From Acidobacteriaceae bacterium (GTDB lineage: Bacteria > Acidobacteriota > Terriglobia > Terriglobales > Acidobacteriaceae): DNA of 64,000 nt. A program made the position numbers and the translations under genes. The notes beneath the pieces were generated by a model. That model saw only the letters and a program-made list of their open reading frames with translations. It was not told the origin of the DNA and did no database searches. Location of the stretch: positions 1-64,000 of the forward strand of contig CAHJWN010000002.1 of NCBI GenBank assembly GCA_903642265.1. Reading direction: 5' to 3'. This document shows positions 9,161-17,016 of the stretch, piece by piece (the stretch's first letter is position 1; each line of letters begins with the position of its first letter).

Positions 9161-9754
9161 GTGGACATAGCGGAGCAGAGTCGAATTTCGTTTGAGGCCT
9201 GGCCACCAGGATGGCGCGCACAGGTGCTGGCGGAGCCGCCGATGATTGCTCCGGCACGGCAGTTTACCTATCCGATCCAGATCGCGGGCGAGGAGGATGC
9301 ACTCGCGCGAGGGGCGCTGCAGGTGCTGGTGCATCCGGCGGCCGGCGGAATGTTTTTGGCCACATGTGCGTTGGGGTTCAAGAGTGCTGCAATGCCGACT
9401 GGAGTGTTTGCGTGCCCTGATCCGGAGATGCTGTGCGCGGTTGCGGGTGGGTATGCGTACGTCATCGATACGGCGCATCCGGAGCGGTCTACGCTTCTTT
9501 CGGTGAAGCCGGTGGTCGAGGTGATGGCGCTTCCCTCACCTGGGCTGCTGGTGTTTGCCGGGTTTCATGGCCTGCTGGCGTGGGGAGTGAATGGAGTGGC
9601 GTGGGAGTCGGCCCGGCTGAGTTGGGAAGGCATTCGGCTGGGGAACGTTGAGGGGAATACGCTGCGTGGGTTTGGGTGGAACTTGCAGAGCGATAAGGAT
9701 GTTGCTTTTGCAATTAACCTGCGCGATGGGACCCACACGGGTGGCGGGTTTTAG
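9161..9754 (+). CDS. hypothetical protein
   Basis: The frame is open from further upstream but overlaps the PLP enzyme there. The best start is GTG at 9161, giving about 197 residues starting VDIAEQSRISFEAWPPGW. No signal peptide or membrane helix is evident. Motif-like stretches are VMALPSPGLLVFAGFHGLLAWG and GFGWNLQSDKDVAFAINL; their repeated strand pattern suggests a small beta-propeller or sandwich that monitors cell content, but I do not recognise a family. It ends 121 bp before the convergent rsmD. Confidence 0.65.
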   Translation: MDIAEQSRISFEAWPPGWRAQVLAEPPMIAPARQFTYPIQIAGEEDALARGALQVLVHPAAGGMFLATCALGFKSAAMPTGVFACPDPEMLCAVAGGYAYVIDTAHPERSTLLSVKPVVEVMALPSPGLLVFAGFHGLLAWGVNGVAWESARLSWEGIRLGNVEGNTLRGFGWNLQSDKDVAFAINLRDGTHTGGGF

Positions 9755-9763
9755 AGACTTCTC

Positions 9764-9795
9764 CCGTATCAGGATACGGAAGCCCTTCGGGAAGG
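9764..9795. terminator. two small tandem hairpins between convergent genes
   Basis: CCGTATC-AG-GATACGG (9764-9779) is directly followed by CCTTC-GG-GAAGG (84-95 in the same block). Both are perfect but have two-base nominal loops and no T run. They sit just after the stop of the upstream plus-strand gene and before rsmD, so a bidirectional termination or transcript-end role is plausible. Confidence 0.4.
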
Positions 9796-9875
9796 ACAAA
9801 GCAAAGAGGAACCGGCATCGGCGATGATCGTAGTTCTGCTCGTCAACGCACAAACTTTACTTCGGGTTCACTTGC

Positions 9876-10451
9876 CTATGCGATCTTGTAGAAGCTAAGG
9901 GCGGCGTCTCCCTGACGGAGCAGGCGGGTGTGTTCGAGGCCGCCGAATCGCTTGGGCAGGTCGACCTTGCTGGAGTGCTCCGCGATGACGAGTGCGCTGG
10001 GTGCGAGCAGGGTGCGGCCGCGGACGCTGCCGAAGAAGTTGAGTGTGCCTTCATACTCGGCCTCTGCTTCGTAGGGTGGGTCAAGGAAGACCACGTCGAG
10101 GGGTTTTGCAAGTTTGGCAAGTCGCTGCAGGAGCGCTCCGGTGCCGCGATCTTCGGTGGTGAAGTTGCGGGTGATCTTGAGGGCGGCAAGGTTCTGGGCA
10201 ATCGCGGCGAGGGCAGCCGGGGCGTTCTCTGCGAACCAGACGTGGCCTGCGCCACGGCTGATTGCCTCAATTCCGACCGCGCCTGTGCCGGCGTATAGAT
10301 CGGCGAAGAGGCAGCCTTCGAAGTCAGGAGTGGTGCGGGTGGCGAGGATGTTGAAGAGCGTCTCGCGAAGGCGGTCGCTGGTAGGTCTGGTCGCCGTACC
10401 GCGAGGAGAGACGAGCAGGCGGGAGCGGTAGGTTCCGGCAATGACGCGCAT
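9876..10451 (-). CDS. rsmD: 16S rRNA (guanine(966)-N(2))-methyltransferase
   Basis: A 191-residue class I SAM-dependent methyltransferase. MRVIAGTYRSRLL is the standard N-terminus, RPTSDRLRETLFNIL is the family signature, DLYAGTGAVGIEAISRGA binds SAM, and DVVFLDPPYEAEAEY carries the catalytic DPPY. It methylates G966 in helix 31 of 16S rRNA within assembled small subunits. The length matches the family. It is convergent with the upstream hypothetical gene and divergent from the site-2-protease-like gene. Confidence 0.95.
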   Translation of the reverse strand: MRVIAGTYRSRLLVSPRGTATRPTSDRLRETLFNILATRTTPDFEGCLFADLYAGTGAVGIEAISRGAGHVWFAENAPAALAAIAQNLAALKITRNFTTEDRGTGALLQRLAKLAKPLDVVFLDPPYEAEAEYEGTLNFFGSVRGRTLLAPSALVIAEHSSKVDLPKRFGGLEHTRLLRQGDAALSFYKIA

Positions 10452-10595
10452 GTGACAAGTGTAAGCGTTTGATCTGGGTCATTGTGGGATGGGCCGAGGG
10501 TGCTCAAATGCACTCATCGCGAAAGTCTAAGGCGCAGGGATGAGCACTCAGGGGTTGGCTGGGGCGGGTACAAGGGCGAGGCATACAATCAAACG

Positions 10596-11744
10596 ATGCG
10601 TGGGTGGTCTTTTCCGGTCGGCAGCTATTTCGGCGTTGAGGTGCGCATTCACGCCTTCTTCCTCTTTTTGCTGTTCATGTCCATCAGCTTCGGTTCCTAC
10701 CTGAGCGGCAGCGGTTCGAGCGGGCTGGGACTGGCGTTGATGCTGCTGTTTGCGGTGCTGGTGCGCGAGATTGCGCGAGGCCTTGCCTGCGCGTGGTTCG
10801 GGGTCGAGATCCGGAGCATTTTGCTGATGCCGACCGGTGGCCTGCCGACTTACATGAGCCAGGATGATACGGCGCGCGCCTCCTTGCCGCTGATCGAGAG
10901 ATGGATTGCGGTCGCCGGGCCCCTGGCAAACCTATTGACAGGGTTGATTTTCTTCGGAGTGCTTGCCGGAGTGTCTCCGGCGCTTCATCTATTGGCGCGG
11001 CCGCTGGTGTCGCCGAATGCGCTGTTGCGGTCCTTGATCTGGGTAGAGGTCCTGCTGGGTGTGATTCATCTGCTGCCAGCGTTCCCGCTGGATGCTGGAC
11101 GCGTGCTTCGCAGCGAACTTAGCCGCCGCACGGCTGACACGGATGCGAGCGCGGCGCTAACGAGGTCTCGGCAGGCAGTGCTGCTGGGGCAGATGCTTGC
11201 CGCCAGCCTGATTGTTCTAGGTTGGGTCATGAACAACCTGGTCGTAGTGATGGCAGGGCTTTCGCTGTTCGCAGCAGCCCACCTTGAAGACCAGGGCGCG
11301 CTGTTGCAGACGAAGGTGGACAGCGTGCGGATGAAAGACGTGATGCTGACGGAGTTCAGCACGCTCTCGGCTTCAGCAACGCTTGAGGATGCGCTCGACC
11401 AGGCAATCCATACCCTGCAGGATGTCTTTCCAGTGGTGCGCGCGGGGAACCTTGTCGGTGCAGTCTCGCGCCAGGGGATCTTCGAGGCGCTGCAGACAGA
11501 AGGCAATGGCTACGTGCAGGGCGTGATGACGCGCTCGTTCCATACGGCGCAGCCGAATGACTCGCTGCTGAAGACGCTGCAGCGGATTACGACGGGCCAC
11601 GGAGCGCAGCTTGTGCCGGTGCTCGAAGGGGAACGGGTGGTGGGCATTATTACGCCGCAAAATCTCTCCCAGTCGATGTCGGTGCTGAACCAGTCGAAGA
11701 AGCTACAGGAGCGCAATGCGAAGGCCGCGCAGGGGCTGGAATAA
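10596..11744 (+). CDS. site-2 protease family (M50) protein with CBS domains, zinc motif degenerate
   Basis: About 382 residues. The start is placed at MRGWSFPVGSYFGVEVRIH, the usual beginning of this family. An N-terminal hydrophobic core (about residues 15-210) matches M50/S2P membrane proteases with a C-terminal pair of CBS domains (about 245-360: VRMKDVMLTEFSTLSA and VQGVMTRSFHT, each with VVGIITP-like ends). The expected HExxH zinc site reads VREIARG here, so both histidines are arginine. The later NxxPxxxDGG motif is IHLLPAFPLDAGR, keeping only the Asp. The protein is therefore probably inactive as a protease and may act as a scaffold or CBS-gated membrane protein. It lies just upstream of rsmI. 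Confidence 0.85.
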   Translation: MRGWSFPVGSYFGVEVRIHAFFLFLLFMSISFGSYLSGSGSSGLGLALMLLFAVLVREIARGLACAWFGVEIRSILLMPTGGLPTYMSQDDTARASLPLIERWIAVAGPLANLLTGLIFFGVLAGVSPALHLLARPLVSPNALLRSLIWVEVLLGVIHLLPAFPLDAGRVLRSELSRRTADTDASAALTRSRQAVLLGQMLAASLIVLGWVMNNLVVVMAGLSLFAAAHLEDQGALLQTKVDSVRMKDVMLTEFSTLSASATLEDALDQAIHTLQDVFPVVRAGNLVGAVSRQGIFEALQTEGNGYVQGVMTRSFHTAQPNDSLLKTLQRITTGHGAQLVPVLEGERVVGIITPQNLSQSMSVLNQSKKLQERNAKAAQGLE

Positions 11745-11749
11745 GCGGC

Positions 11750-12724
11750 GTGGACGATGCCCTTGATTTGAAACGACTGGAACCAGAACGTCCGGAAGCA
11801 GAGCGACCGCGATCGGAAGAGCGGGGACCGGAACTGCAGGAACCGGAAGAGCAGGACCTGCGAAGGGCTGGGCAGGTGCTGGCTCCGGGGCTTTACCTAG
11901 TCGCCACGCCGATCGGCAACCTTGAAGACATTACGCTTCGGGCGTTGCGGGTGCTGCGGTCAGTGGACCGAATCGCGTGCGAGGACACGCGGCAGACGCA
12001 AAAGCTGCTGAACCACTTCGGCATCGAGACCCCCACTGTGAGTTACCACATGCACAATGAGGGGGCGCGGTCGGAAGAGCTGACGGCTGAATTGAAGGCC
12101 GGAGCGCGGATTGCAGTGGTGAGCGATGCGGGGACTCCGGGGATTGCCGACCCAGGGGGCCAGATTGCGGCGGCCGCCATCGCGGCGGGGGTTCCAGTAT
12201 TCCCGGTGCCGGGAGCGAACGCGGCGATCTCGGCGCTGATTGCGAGCGGACTCGTCACGGAGCAGTTTACGTTTCATGGATTTCTGCCGGCAAAGGCCGG
12301 GGCCCGGAAGACGGCTCTCGAGGCAACGCCGCGCGATGGGGCAACACACATCTTCTACGAAGCGCCGCACCGGATTATGGACACGCTGGCGGACGTGGAG
12401 GCGGTGTTCGGGGCTATGCAGACAATTGTGGTGGCGCGGGAAGTGACCAAGCTCCATGAGGAGTTTCTGCGGGGCACGGTGGGGGTCCTGCGGGCCGAGC
12501 TGGGAGCGAGGGCGAGTGTACGCGGAGAGATTGTGTTGCTCATGATGCTCCGCGACGGTGAAAGGGAAGCGGCGATAACGAGCATTGCCGGGGACGTCGC
12601 TGCGCTGATCGTGGCGGAAGGGCTGACGGAGATGGCGGCGCTCAAGCGGGTTGCGAAGGAGCGCGGATTAGGGAAGAGCGAGGCGTATCGCGAGCTGCAG
12701 CGGGAGCAGAACCGGAGGCGCTAA
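11750..12724 (+). CDS. rsmI: 16S rRNA (cytidine(1402)-2'-O)-methyltransferase
   Basis: A tetrapyrrole-methylase-fold enzyme that methylates the ribose of C1402 in the 16S rRNA decoding site. Recognisable parts are LYLVATPIGNLEDITLRAL, CEDTRQTQKLL, VSDAGTPGIADPG, FTFHGFLPAK and YEAPHRIMDTL. From the GTG at 11750 it has an unusual acidic/basic N-terminal extension of about 44 residues (EPERPEAERP and similar repeats). A GTG at 11876 with AAGGG upstream would give the normal family start. The gap to the preceding stop is only 5 bp, so the longer form could arise by coupled translation. It is probably co-transcribed with the S2P-like gene. Confidence 0.93.
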   Translation: MDDALDLKRLEPERPEAERPRSEERGPELQEPEEQDLRRAGQVLAPGLYLVATPIGNLEDITLRALRVLRSVDRIACEDTRQTQKLLNHFGIETPTVSYHMHNEGARSEELTAELKAGARIAVVSDAGTPGIADPGGQIAAAAIAAGVPVFPVPGANAAISALIASGLVTEQFTFHGFLPAKAGARKTALEATPRDGATHIFYEAPHRIMDTLADVEAVFGAMQTIVVAREVTKLHEEFLRGTVGVLRAELGARASVRGEIVLLMMLRDGEREAAITSIAGDVAALIVAEGLTEMAALKRVAKERGLGKSEAYRELQREQNRRR

Positions 12725-12735
12725 GTACGCGACGA

Positions 12736-13089
12736 TCAGTTTGTTGGCCATCGCGCGATTCGGCGAAACGCATCCGGCAGTAGTTGGGTAAAGCTGCCAG
12801 GCCGCGCTTCATCTATCGCTCCAATGATCTCTGCCAAGCGTCTTTTTACTTTTGGCCACTGGCCTGACGGCAGGATCACCAGCGCGAGGCGGCGGCCAGC
12901 CAGATTCTGTTGATAGGCAAGGTTCTGGTCTGCCGTAACCATAATGTCGAAACCTTGTTCTTCTGCAATACGGAGAAGGTCGCCGTTCCTCAGTTCAGAC
13001 CAGTTCATCTCAGCGGACCGAATCACGGAATGACCGACCAGAAAGCTGGCCGGCGGACGTGGCATGTTCTGGTCAAACAGGATCTTCAA
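12736..13089 (-). CDS. DUF5615 PIN-like protein, probable toxin partner
   Basis: A 117-residue protein with the DUF5615 pattern: KILFDQNMPR at the start, then SVIRSAEMNWSELRNGDLLRIAEEQGFDIMVTADQNLAYQQNL, which holds the acidic residues (D7, D59, D65) of a PIN-like nuclease site. Its TTG start overlaps the DUF433 stop codon by four bases (TTGA), pointing to coupled translation. DUF433/DUF5615 pairs are widespread and are thought to form a toxin-antitoxin-like unit, though the activity is little tested. The C-terminus ends RRIARWPTN. Confidence 0.82.
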   Translation of the reverse strand: MKILFDQNMPRPPASFLVGHSVIRSAEMNWSELRNGDLLRIAEEQGFDIMVTADQNLAYQQNLAGRRLALVILPSGQWPKVKRRLAEIIGAIDEARPGSFTQLLPDAFRRIARWPTN

Positions 13090-13304
13090 TGTTGTAGTGC
13101 AGGCTGATGGCTGTTTCGGTACATCTGTAGTCGCAAGATGTCAGCGGGGTTCAGATCGTGGTTATAGGCGATCTCATCCACGGTCTCACCGAGATCCAGA
13201 CTTTCGATTACCTGTTCGGCGGGCATGCGGGTGCCCCTGATAAGGGGAACGCCACCGACCTTGCCGGGAATGACCTCGGCGATCTCACAAGCTGACCAGT
13301 CCAT
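13086..13304 (-). CDS. DUF433 domain protein, probable antitoxin
   Basis: A 72-residue protein. ATG at 13304 follows AAGGTGGTCTTC, and it gives MDWSACEIAEVIPGKVGGV. The DUF433 pattern is clear: PLIRGTRMPAEQVIESLDLGETVDEIAYNHDL, a small helix-turn-helix-like fold seen in antitoxins. A longer frame reaching 13379 would overlap the next gene and is unlikely. It is the first gene of a two-gene unit with the PIN-like protein. Confidence 0.82.
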   Translation of the reverse strand: MDWSACEIAEVIPGKVGGVPLIRGTRMPAEQVIESLDLGETVDEIAYNHDLNPADILRLQMYRNSHQPALQH

Positions 13305-13326
13305 GAAGACCACCTTGGCGACGATT

Positions 13327-13749
13327 CTATTCCCTACCTTTGACGCGGTCGTACATGTAGCTGTCGCTGGTGGTGCCAAGTGACTGATTGTAGAGGGTCA
13401 TAGCACCCGATACGTCATTCAGTTCCTCGGTGAAGGTATGGAGGGCGCGGAGGTGATCGGCGGTGGCGGGGATCTCGAGTTTGCTGGTCTTGAGAAACTT
13501 CTGGTAGCCCTTGTCGACGATGCGGGCTATTTCGCCATTGAGCAGCCAGCCGGGACGGGCGAGCATGAGCACGGCGCTTTCGGAGCCTGACGGGGCGGCG
13601 GCGATCTCTGCGGCGCAACCATACTTGCTGACCTTAAAGCCGGATGGGGTGCGCTTTGAACCGTCCTGTGCGGGTGCGACATCGAATCGTTGGCCGCCGA
13701 GGAGCGAGAGTACGTCGTCGAAGGTACGAGGTGCGGTCTTTTTTGCCAT
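13327..13749 (-). CDS. hypothetical protein
   Basis: About 140 residues from the ATG at 13749, giving MAKKTAPRTFDDVLSLLGG. The sequence has no membrane segment and no signal peptide. It contains SGFKVSKYGCAAEIAA and PGWLLNGEIARIVDKGYQKF. I do not recognise a family. It is a soluble protein with a mixed alpha/beta look. It lies in the same direction as the DUF433/PIN pair with 22 bp between, so co-transcription is possible, but the ribosome binding site is weak. Confidence 0.6.
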   Translation of the reverse strand: MAKKTAPRTFDDVLSLLGGQRFDVAPAQDGSKRTPSGFKVSKYGCAAEIAAAPSGSESAVLMLARPGWLLNGEIARIVDKGYQKFLKTSKLEIPATADHLRALHTFTEELNDVSGAMTLYNQSLGTTSDSYMYDRVKGRE

Positions 13750-13885
13750 GGTTTTGTATGCGCTGGTGTGACGTGTTCGATGAGCTAGACTGAATAACTG
13801 TCGCATAGATCAAGTCGCGGTTCAACGGGTCGGCGAGCAACGCTCCGTTCCGGGAAGCATCTTTAGGGAAATGCAAGGAACTGTG

Positions 13886-14845
13886 ATGGCTTCAACTACA
13901 CTCGCTGCCGGATTGAACGTGCTGGGGACTACGCTGCTGGAACGCGTCGGGAACACGCCCCTGGTGCGCCTGGAAGGCTTGAGCCCGCGGCTAGAAGGGG
14001 TACAACTCTTAGGCAAAGCGGAATGGGCGAATCCGGGCGGGTCGGTGAAGGACCGGGCGGCGTCGTTTATTGTTGCAGATGCTTTGGAGAAGGGGCAGAT
14101 CAGTACGACGCGAGGGCTGCTCGATGCGACCAGCGGAAATACCGGGATTGCGTATTCCATGCTGGGGGCGGCAATGGGCTTTCCGGTGACCCTGTGTGTG
14201 CCATCAAATGTGTCGCCGGAGCGAAAGCGAATTCTGTCGGCGTACGGGGCTAATGTGATCTGGACCAATCCCGCGGATGGTTCCGACGGGGCCATACGGG
14301 CGGCGAGAGGCCTTGTTCTCGAGAACCCGGGACAGTATTTCTATGCCGACCAGTACTCGAACGAGAACAATTGGAAAGCCCACTACAACACGACCGCGAA
14401 CGAGATCTGGGAACAGACTGATGGTCGTGTCACCCACTTTGTGGCAGGTCTGGGAACTAGCGGAACGTTTATCGGAACTACCCGGCGGCTGCGCGAGTTG
14501 AATCCCAAGATTCAGTGCATTTCGATGCAGCCCGATTCGCCGTTCAACGGACTTGAAGGGCTGAAACACATGGCCACAGCGATTGTGCCGAAGATCTACG
14601 ATTCAGGTTTGGCTGACGAGAACATCGAGATGCCAACGGAAACTGCCTACAAGATGGCCAAATTTCTTGGCCGGAAACTGGGGATTCTCATGGGCGTCTC
14701 GGCGGCTGCGAATGTGGCGGCTGCAGTTGAGATTGGCGAGCGCGAGTCAGCGAAGGGACGCGAGGCGGTGGTCGTGACGATCCTGTGCGACTCGGCGGAT
14801 AAGTACCTCAGCGAGCGTTTCTGGCAGGAGGAGCAGACCGCATGA
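13886..14845 (+). CDS. cysM: PLP-dependent cysteine synthase (CysM-like)
   Basis: A 319-residue fold-type II PLP enzyme. LLERVGNTPLVRLEGL opens the domain, KAEWANPGGSVKDRAASFI carries the Schiff-base lysine, DATSGNTGIAYSML binds the substrate carboxylate, and FVAGLGTSGTFIGTTRRL binds the PLP phosphate. It adds sulfur to an activated serine. The ATG follows AAGGAACTGTG. It overlaps the next gene by four bases (ATGA). Its neighbours are a JAMM protease, a MoaD-like sulfur carrier and MoeB. They suggest that it uses a protein thiocarboxylate as sulfur donor, as mycobacterial CysM does with O-phosphoserine, rather than free sulfide. That substrate choice is inference. Confidence 0.9.
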   Translation: MASTTLAAGLNVLGTTLLERVGNTPLVRLEGLSPRLEGVQLLGKAEWANPGGSVKDRAASFIVADALEKGQISTTRGLLDATSGNTGIAYSMLGAAMGFPVTLCVPSNVSPERKRILSAYGANVIWTNPADGSDGAIRAARGLVLENPGQYFYADQYSNENNWKAHYNTTANEIWEQTDGRVTHFVAGLGTSGTFIGTTRRLRELNPKIQCISMQPDSPFNGLEGLKHMATAIVPKIYDSGLADENIEMPTETAYKMAKFLGRKLGILMGVSAAANVAAAVEIGERESAKGREAVVVTILCDSADKYLSERFWQEEQTA

Positions 14846-15318
14846 TCAGGATTTCGGAAGAAGATTACGCCGCGCTGCGTGCGCATGGTGAGGAAACGTA
14901 CCCGTATGAGTGCTGCGGCGTTCTGCTGGGTAAGGCCGAGGGCGAGGCTGGCAATCGTGTCAGCCTGATAGTTCGGGCGGGCAACACGCGAACCGATTCT
15001 GCACACAATCGGTACAACATTGCGCCGCAGGAGTTAGTCCGCATCCAGCGGCAGGCGCGTGGGCTTGGGTTCGATATTGTGGGGTTTTATCACTCGCATC
15101 CAGATCATCCGGCACAATGGTCTCAGACGGACTTTGCCGAAGCGCATTGGATGGGGTGTTCGTACATCATCACCAGTGTCGAGAAGGGCAAGGCAGCGCT
15201 GACGAACTCATTCCTACTACATGGCACGAGTGAAGAGAACAAGACGTTCCACGATGAGTCGATCGAGGTTGGAGCGACTGCCGTGGCCATAGCATCGACT
15301 GAAAGAGGAGAAGCATGA
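14842..15318 (+). CDS. JAMM/MPN+ metalloprotease (Mec-like)
   Basis: A 158-residue JAB1/MPN domain protein of family M67. The zinc centre is visible: a Glu in YPYECCGVLLG, and HSHPDHPAQWSQTDF giving the HxHPx(n)Sx2D signature. It overlaps the cysteine synthase by four bases at the start and the sulfur carrier by four at the end, so the three genes are translationally coupled. In Mycobacterium tuberculosis the equivalent Mec+ cuts cysteine from the CysO-cysteine adduct. In other bacteria JAMM proteins trim a short tail from sulfur-carrier precursors. The partner here has such a tail, so both roles are possible. Confidence 0.9.
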   Translation: MIRISEEDYAALRAHGEETYPYECCGVLLGKAEGEAGNRVSLIVRAGNTRTDSAHNRYNIAPQELVRIQRQARGLGFDIVGFYHSHPDHPAQWSQTDFAEAHWMGCSYIITSVEKGKAALTNSFLLHGTSEENKTFHDESIEVGATAVAIASTERGEA

Positions 15319-15617
15319 AGATCCACATCCCTACACCGCTGCGCGGCTATACCGGCGGCAAGGAGACGGTCGAGGTAGCCGGCTCAACGGTGGCGGCTAC
15401 TTTAGACCAGCTTGCAACGGACTTTCCGGAGTTGCGCAATCACCTGTTTTCGGCCGAGGGTAAGCTGCGCTCGTTTGTGAATGTTTATCTTAACGACGAT
15501 GATGTTCGCTATCTTCCCAGCAAGGAAGAGACAACGACCAGCAGCGATGATGAGTTGACGATCATCCCTTCCATTGCCGGTGGCAGCTGTGTCGCCGATT
15601 CTTGTTGTTGTATGTAA
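15315..15617 (+). CDS. MoaD/ThiS-like sulfur carrier with Cys-rich C-terminal tail
   Basis: A 100-residue ubiquitin-like protein. The core follows the MoaD/CysO pattern: KIHIPTPLRGYTGG, TVAATLDQLATDFPEL, FVNVYLNDDDVRYL and DELTIIPSIAGG. MoaD-family carriers normally end in Gly-Gly, which MoeB adenylates. Here ten residues follow (SCVADSCCCM), four of them cysteine, so the protein must be processed, presumably by the adjacent JAMM protease, before it can form a thiocarboxylate. GAGGAGAAGC gives a strong ribosome binding site. The cysteines might also bind a metal or respond to redox state. The family call is firm; the role of the tail is inference. Confidence 0.9.
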   Translation: MKIHIPTPLRGYTGGKETVEVAGSTVAATLDQLATDFPELRNHLFSAEGKLRSFVNVYLNDDDVRYLPSKEETTTSSDDELTIIPSIAGGSCVADSCCCM

Positions 15618-15730
15618 CTGCTTCTGATCGCCCCTGAATCCGGGCTTGATCTTAACTGGAAGTCATCCCATTACATCTTGATATAGAGGCGCCTCTTAGC
15701 TATTTTTGAGGCGGCAAAGGACAGGCAGCC

Positions 15731-16966
15731 ATGGCAGTTCTGACAGAGACCTTAGAAGAAGTCACCACCGCACTTCCAAAGCTCTCGAATGACGAGATTG
15801 CGCGCTACTCGCGGCACCTGATCCTTCCCGAAGTAGGCATGGAAGGTCAGCAGAAGTTGAAGGCGGCTAAGGTGCTGTGTGTGGGTACGGGTGGGCTCGG
15901 TGCTCCACTGGCACTGTATCTCGCGGCGGCGGGCGTAGGCACAATTGGGCTTGTCGACTTCGACACGGTGGACGCGAGCAACCTGCAGCGGCAGGTAATC
16001 CACTCGACAGCAACTGTCGGAATGCTGAAGGTGGATTCGGCAGAGATCATGCTGAAGGGATTGAACCCGCACCTGAATGTAGTGAAGTACAACACGATGC
16101 TGACCAGTGCGAACGCGCTCGAGATCTTCAAGGACTTCGATGTGATCGCCGACGGCACGGACAACTTTCAGACGCGCTACCTAGTGAACGACGCCTGCGT
16201 GCTGACGGGCAAGCCAAATGCTTATGGGTCAATCTTCCGGTTTGAAGGACAGGCAAGTGTCTTTGGAACCAAGGAAGGGCCATGCTACCGCTGCCTATAT
16301 CCGGAGCCGCCACCGCCAGGGCTGGTGCCGTCATGCGCCGAGGGCGGCGTGCTTGGCATTCTGCCGGGGCTGGTTGGGATTATCCAGGCGACTGAAGTCA
16401 TTAAGCTGATCCTAGACATCGGCGAGCCGCTGGTTGGCCGGCTGCTGCTGGTTGATGCGCTCGGCATGAGCTTCCGCACGCTGAAGTTGCGTAAGAACCC
16501 CGATTGTCCAGTGTGCGGCACGCATCCGACGGTCACGGAGTTGATCGACTACGACCAGTTCTGCGGCGTGCCGAAACCGACTGAGGCTGGGCCGCTTGAA
16601 GTTGCTCAAAACAAGGCTGTGGGTGACCTGGCGGTGGTTGATGGCATCCCGCAGATCTCAGTTGAGGCGCTGAAGGCGAAGCTGGATGCGAAGGAAGATG
16701 TGTTTGTGCTCGATGTGCGCGAGCCGCACGAGTATCCGATTGCGAATCTGGGTGCGCCGCTGATTCCCGTGGGTAACCTAGAGGCGCGCATCGGCGAACT
16801 TGCAGCGGAGAAAAACAGCGAGATCGTGGTCCATTGCCGTTCAGGCGCGCGCAGCCAGAAGGCGGCGACGATGTTGAAGAATGCCGGATTCACGAACGTT
16901 TCGAATCTGACGGGCGGGATTTTGGCCTGGGCGGAGAGAGTCGATCCATCGATGCCGAAGTACTAG
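15731..16966 (+). CDS. moeB: molybdopterin-synthase adenylyltransferase MoeB with rhodanese domain
   Basis: A 411-residue E1-like protein. Residues about 20-260 are the ThiF/MoeB adenylating domain: VLCVGTGGLGAPLALYL binds ATP, ADGTDNFQTRY is the conserved acidic motif, and two Cys pairs (CYRCLYPEPPPPG and CPVCG) hold structural zinc. Residues about 305-405 are a rhodanese domain with active-site loop VHCRSGARS. It activates the C-terminal Gly of the sulfur carrier and then transfers sulfur from rhodanese, as mycobacterial MoeZ does. AAGGACAGGCAGCC precedes the ATG. The 113-bp gap from the sulfur-carrier gene may hold a promoter, but the function fits the operon. Confidence 0.94.
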   Translation: MAVLTETLEEVTTALPKLSNDEIARYSRHLILPEVGMEGQQKLKAAKVLCVGTGGLGAPLALYLAAAGVGTIGLVDFDTVDASNLQRQVIHSTATVGMLKVDSAEIMLKGLNPHLNVVKYNTMLTSANALEIFKDFDVIADGTDNFQTRYLVNDACVLTGKPNAYGSIFRFEGQASVFGTKEGPCYRCLYPEPPPPGLVPSCAEGGVLGILPGLVGIIQATEVIKLILDIGEPLVGRLLLVDALGMSFRTLKLRKNPDCPVCGTHPTVTELIDYDQFCGVPKPTEAGPLEVAQNKAVGDLAVVDGIPQISVEALKAKLDAKEDVFVLDVREPHEYPIANLGAPLIPVGNLEARIGELAAEKNSEIVVHCRSGARSQKAATMLKNAGFTNVSNLTGGILAWAERVDPSMPKY

Positions 16967-17016
16967 CGATGCCGAACTTGGGATTTGCTTGTGAACTTAT
17001 CGGCTTGTGGCTCGAT

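Noticed and set aside
9857-10513. A second minus-strand frame over rsmD
   Set aside because: It is an alternative frame of rsmD with Ser/Pro-rich nonsense composition.
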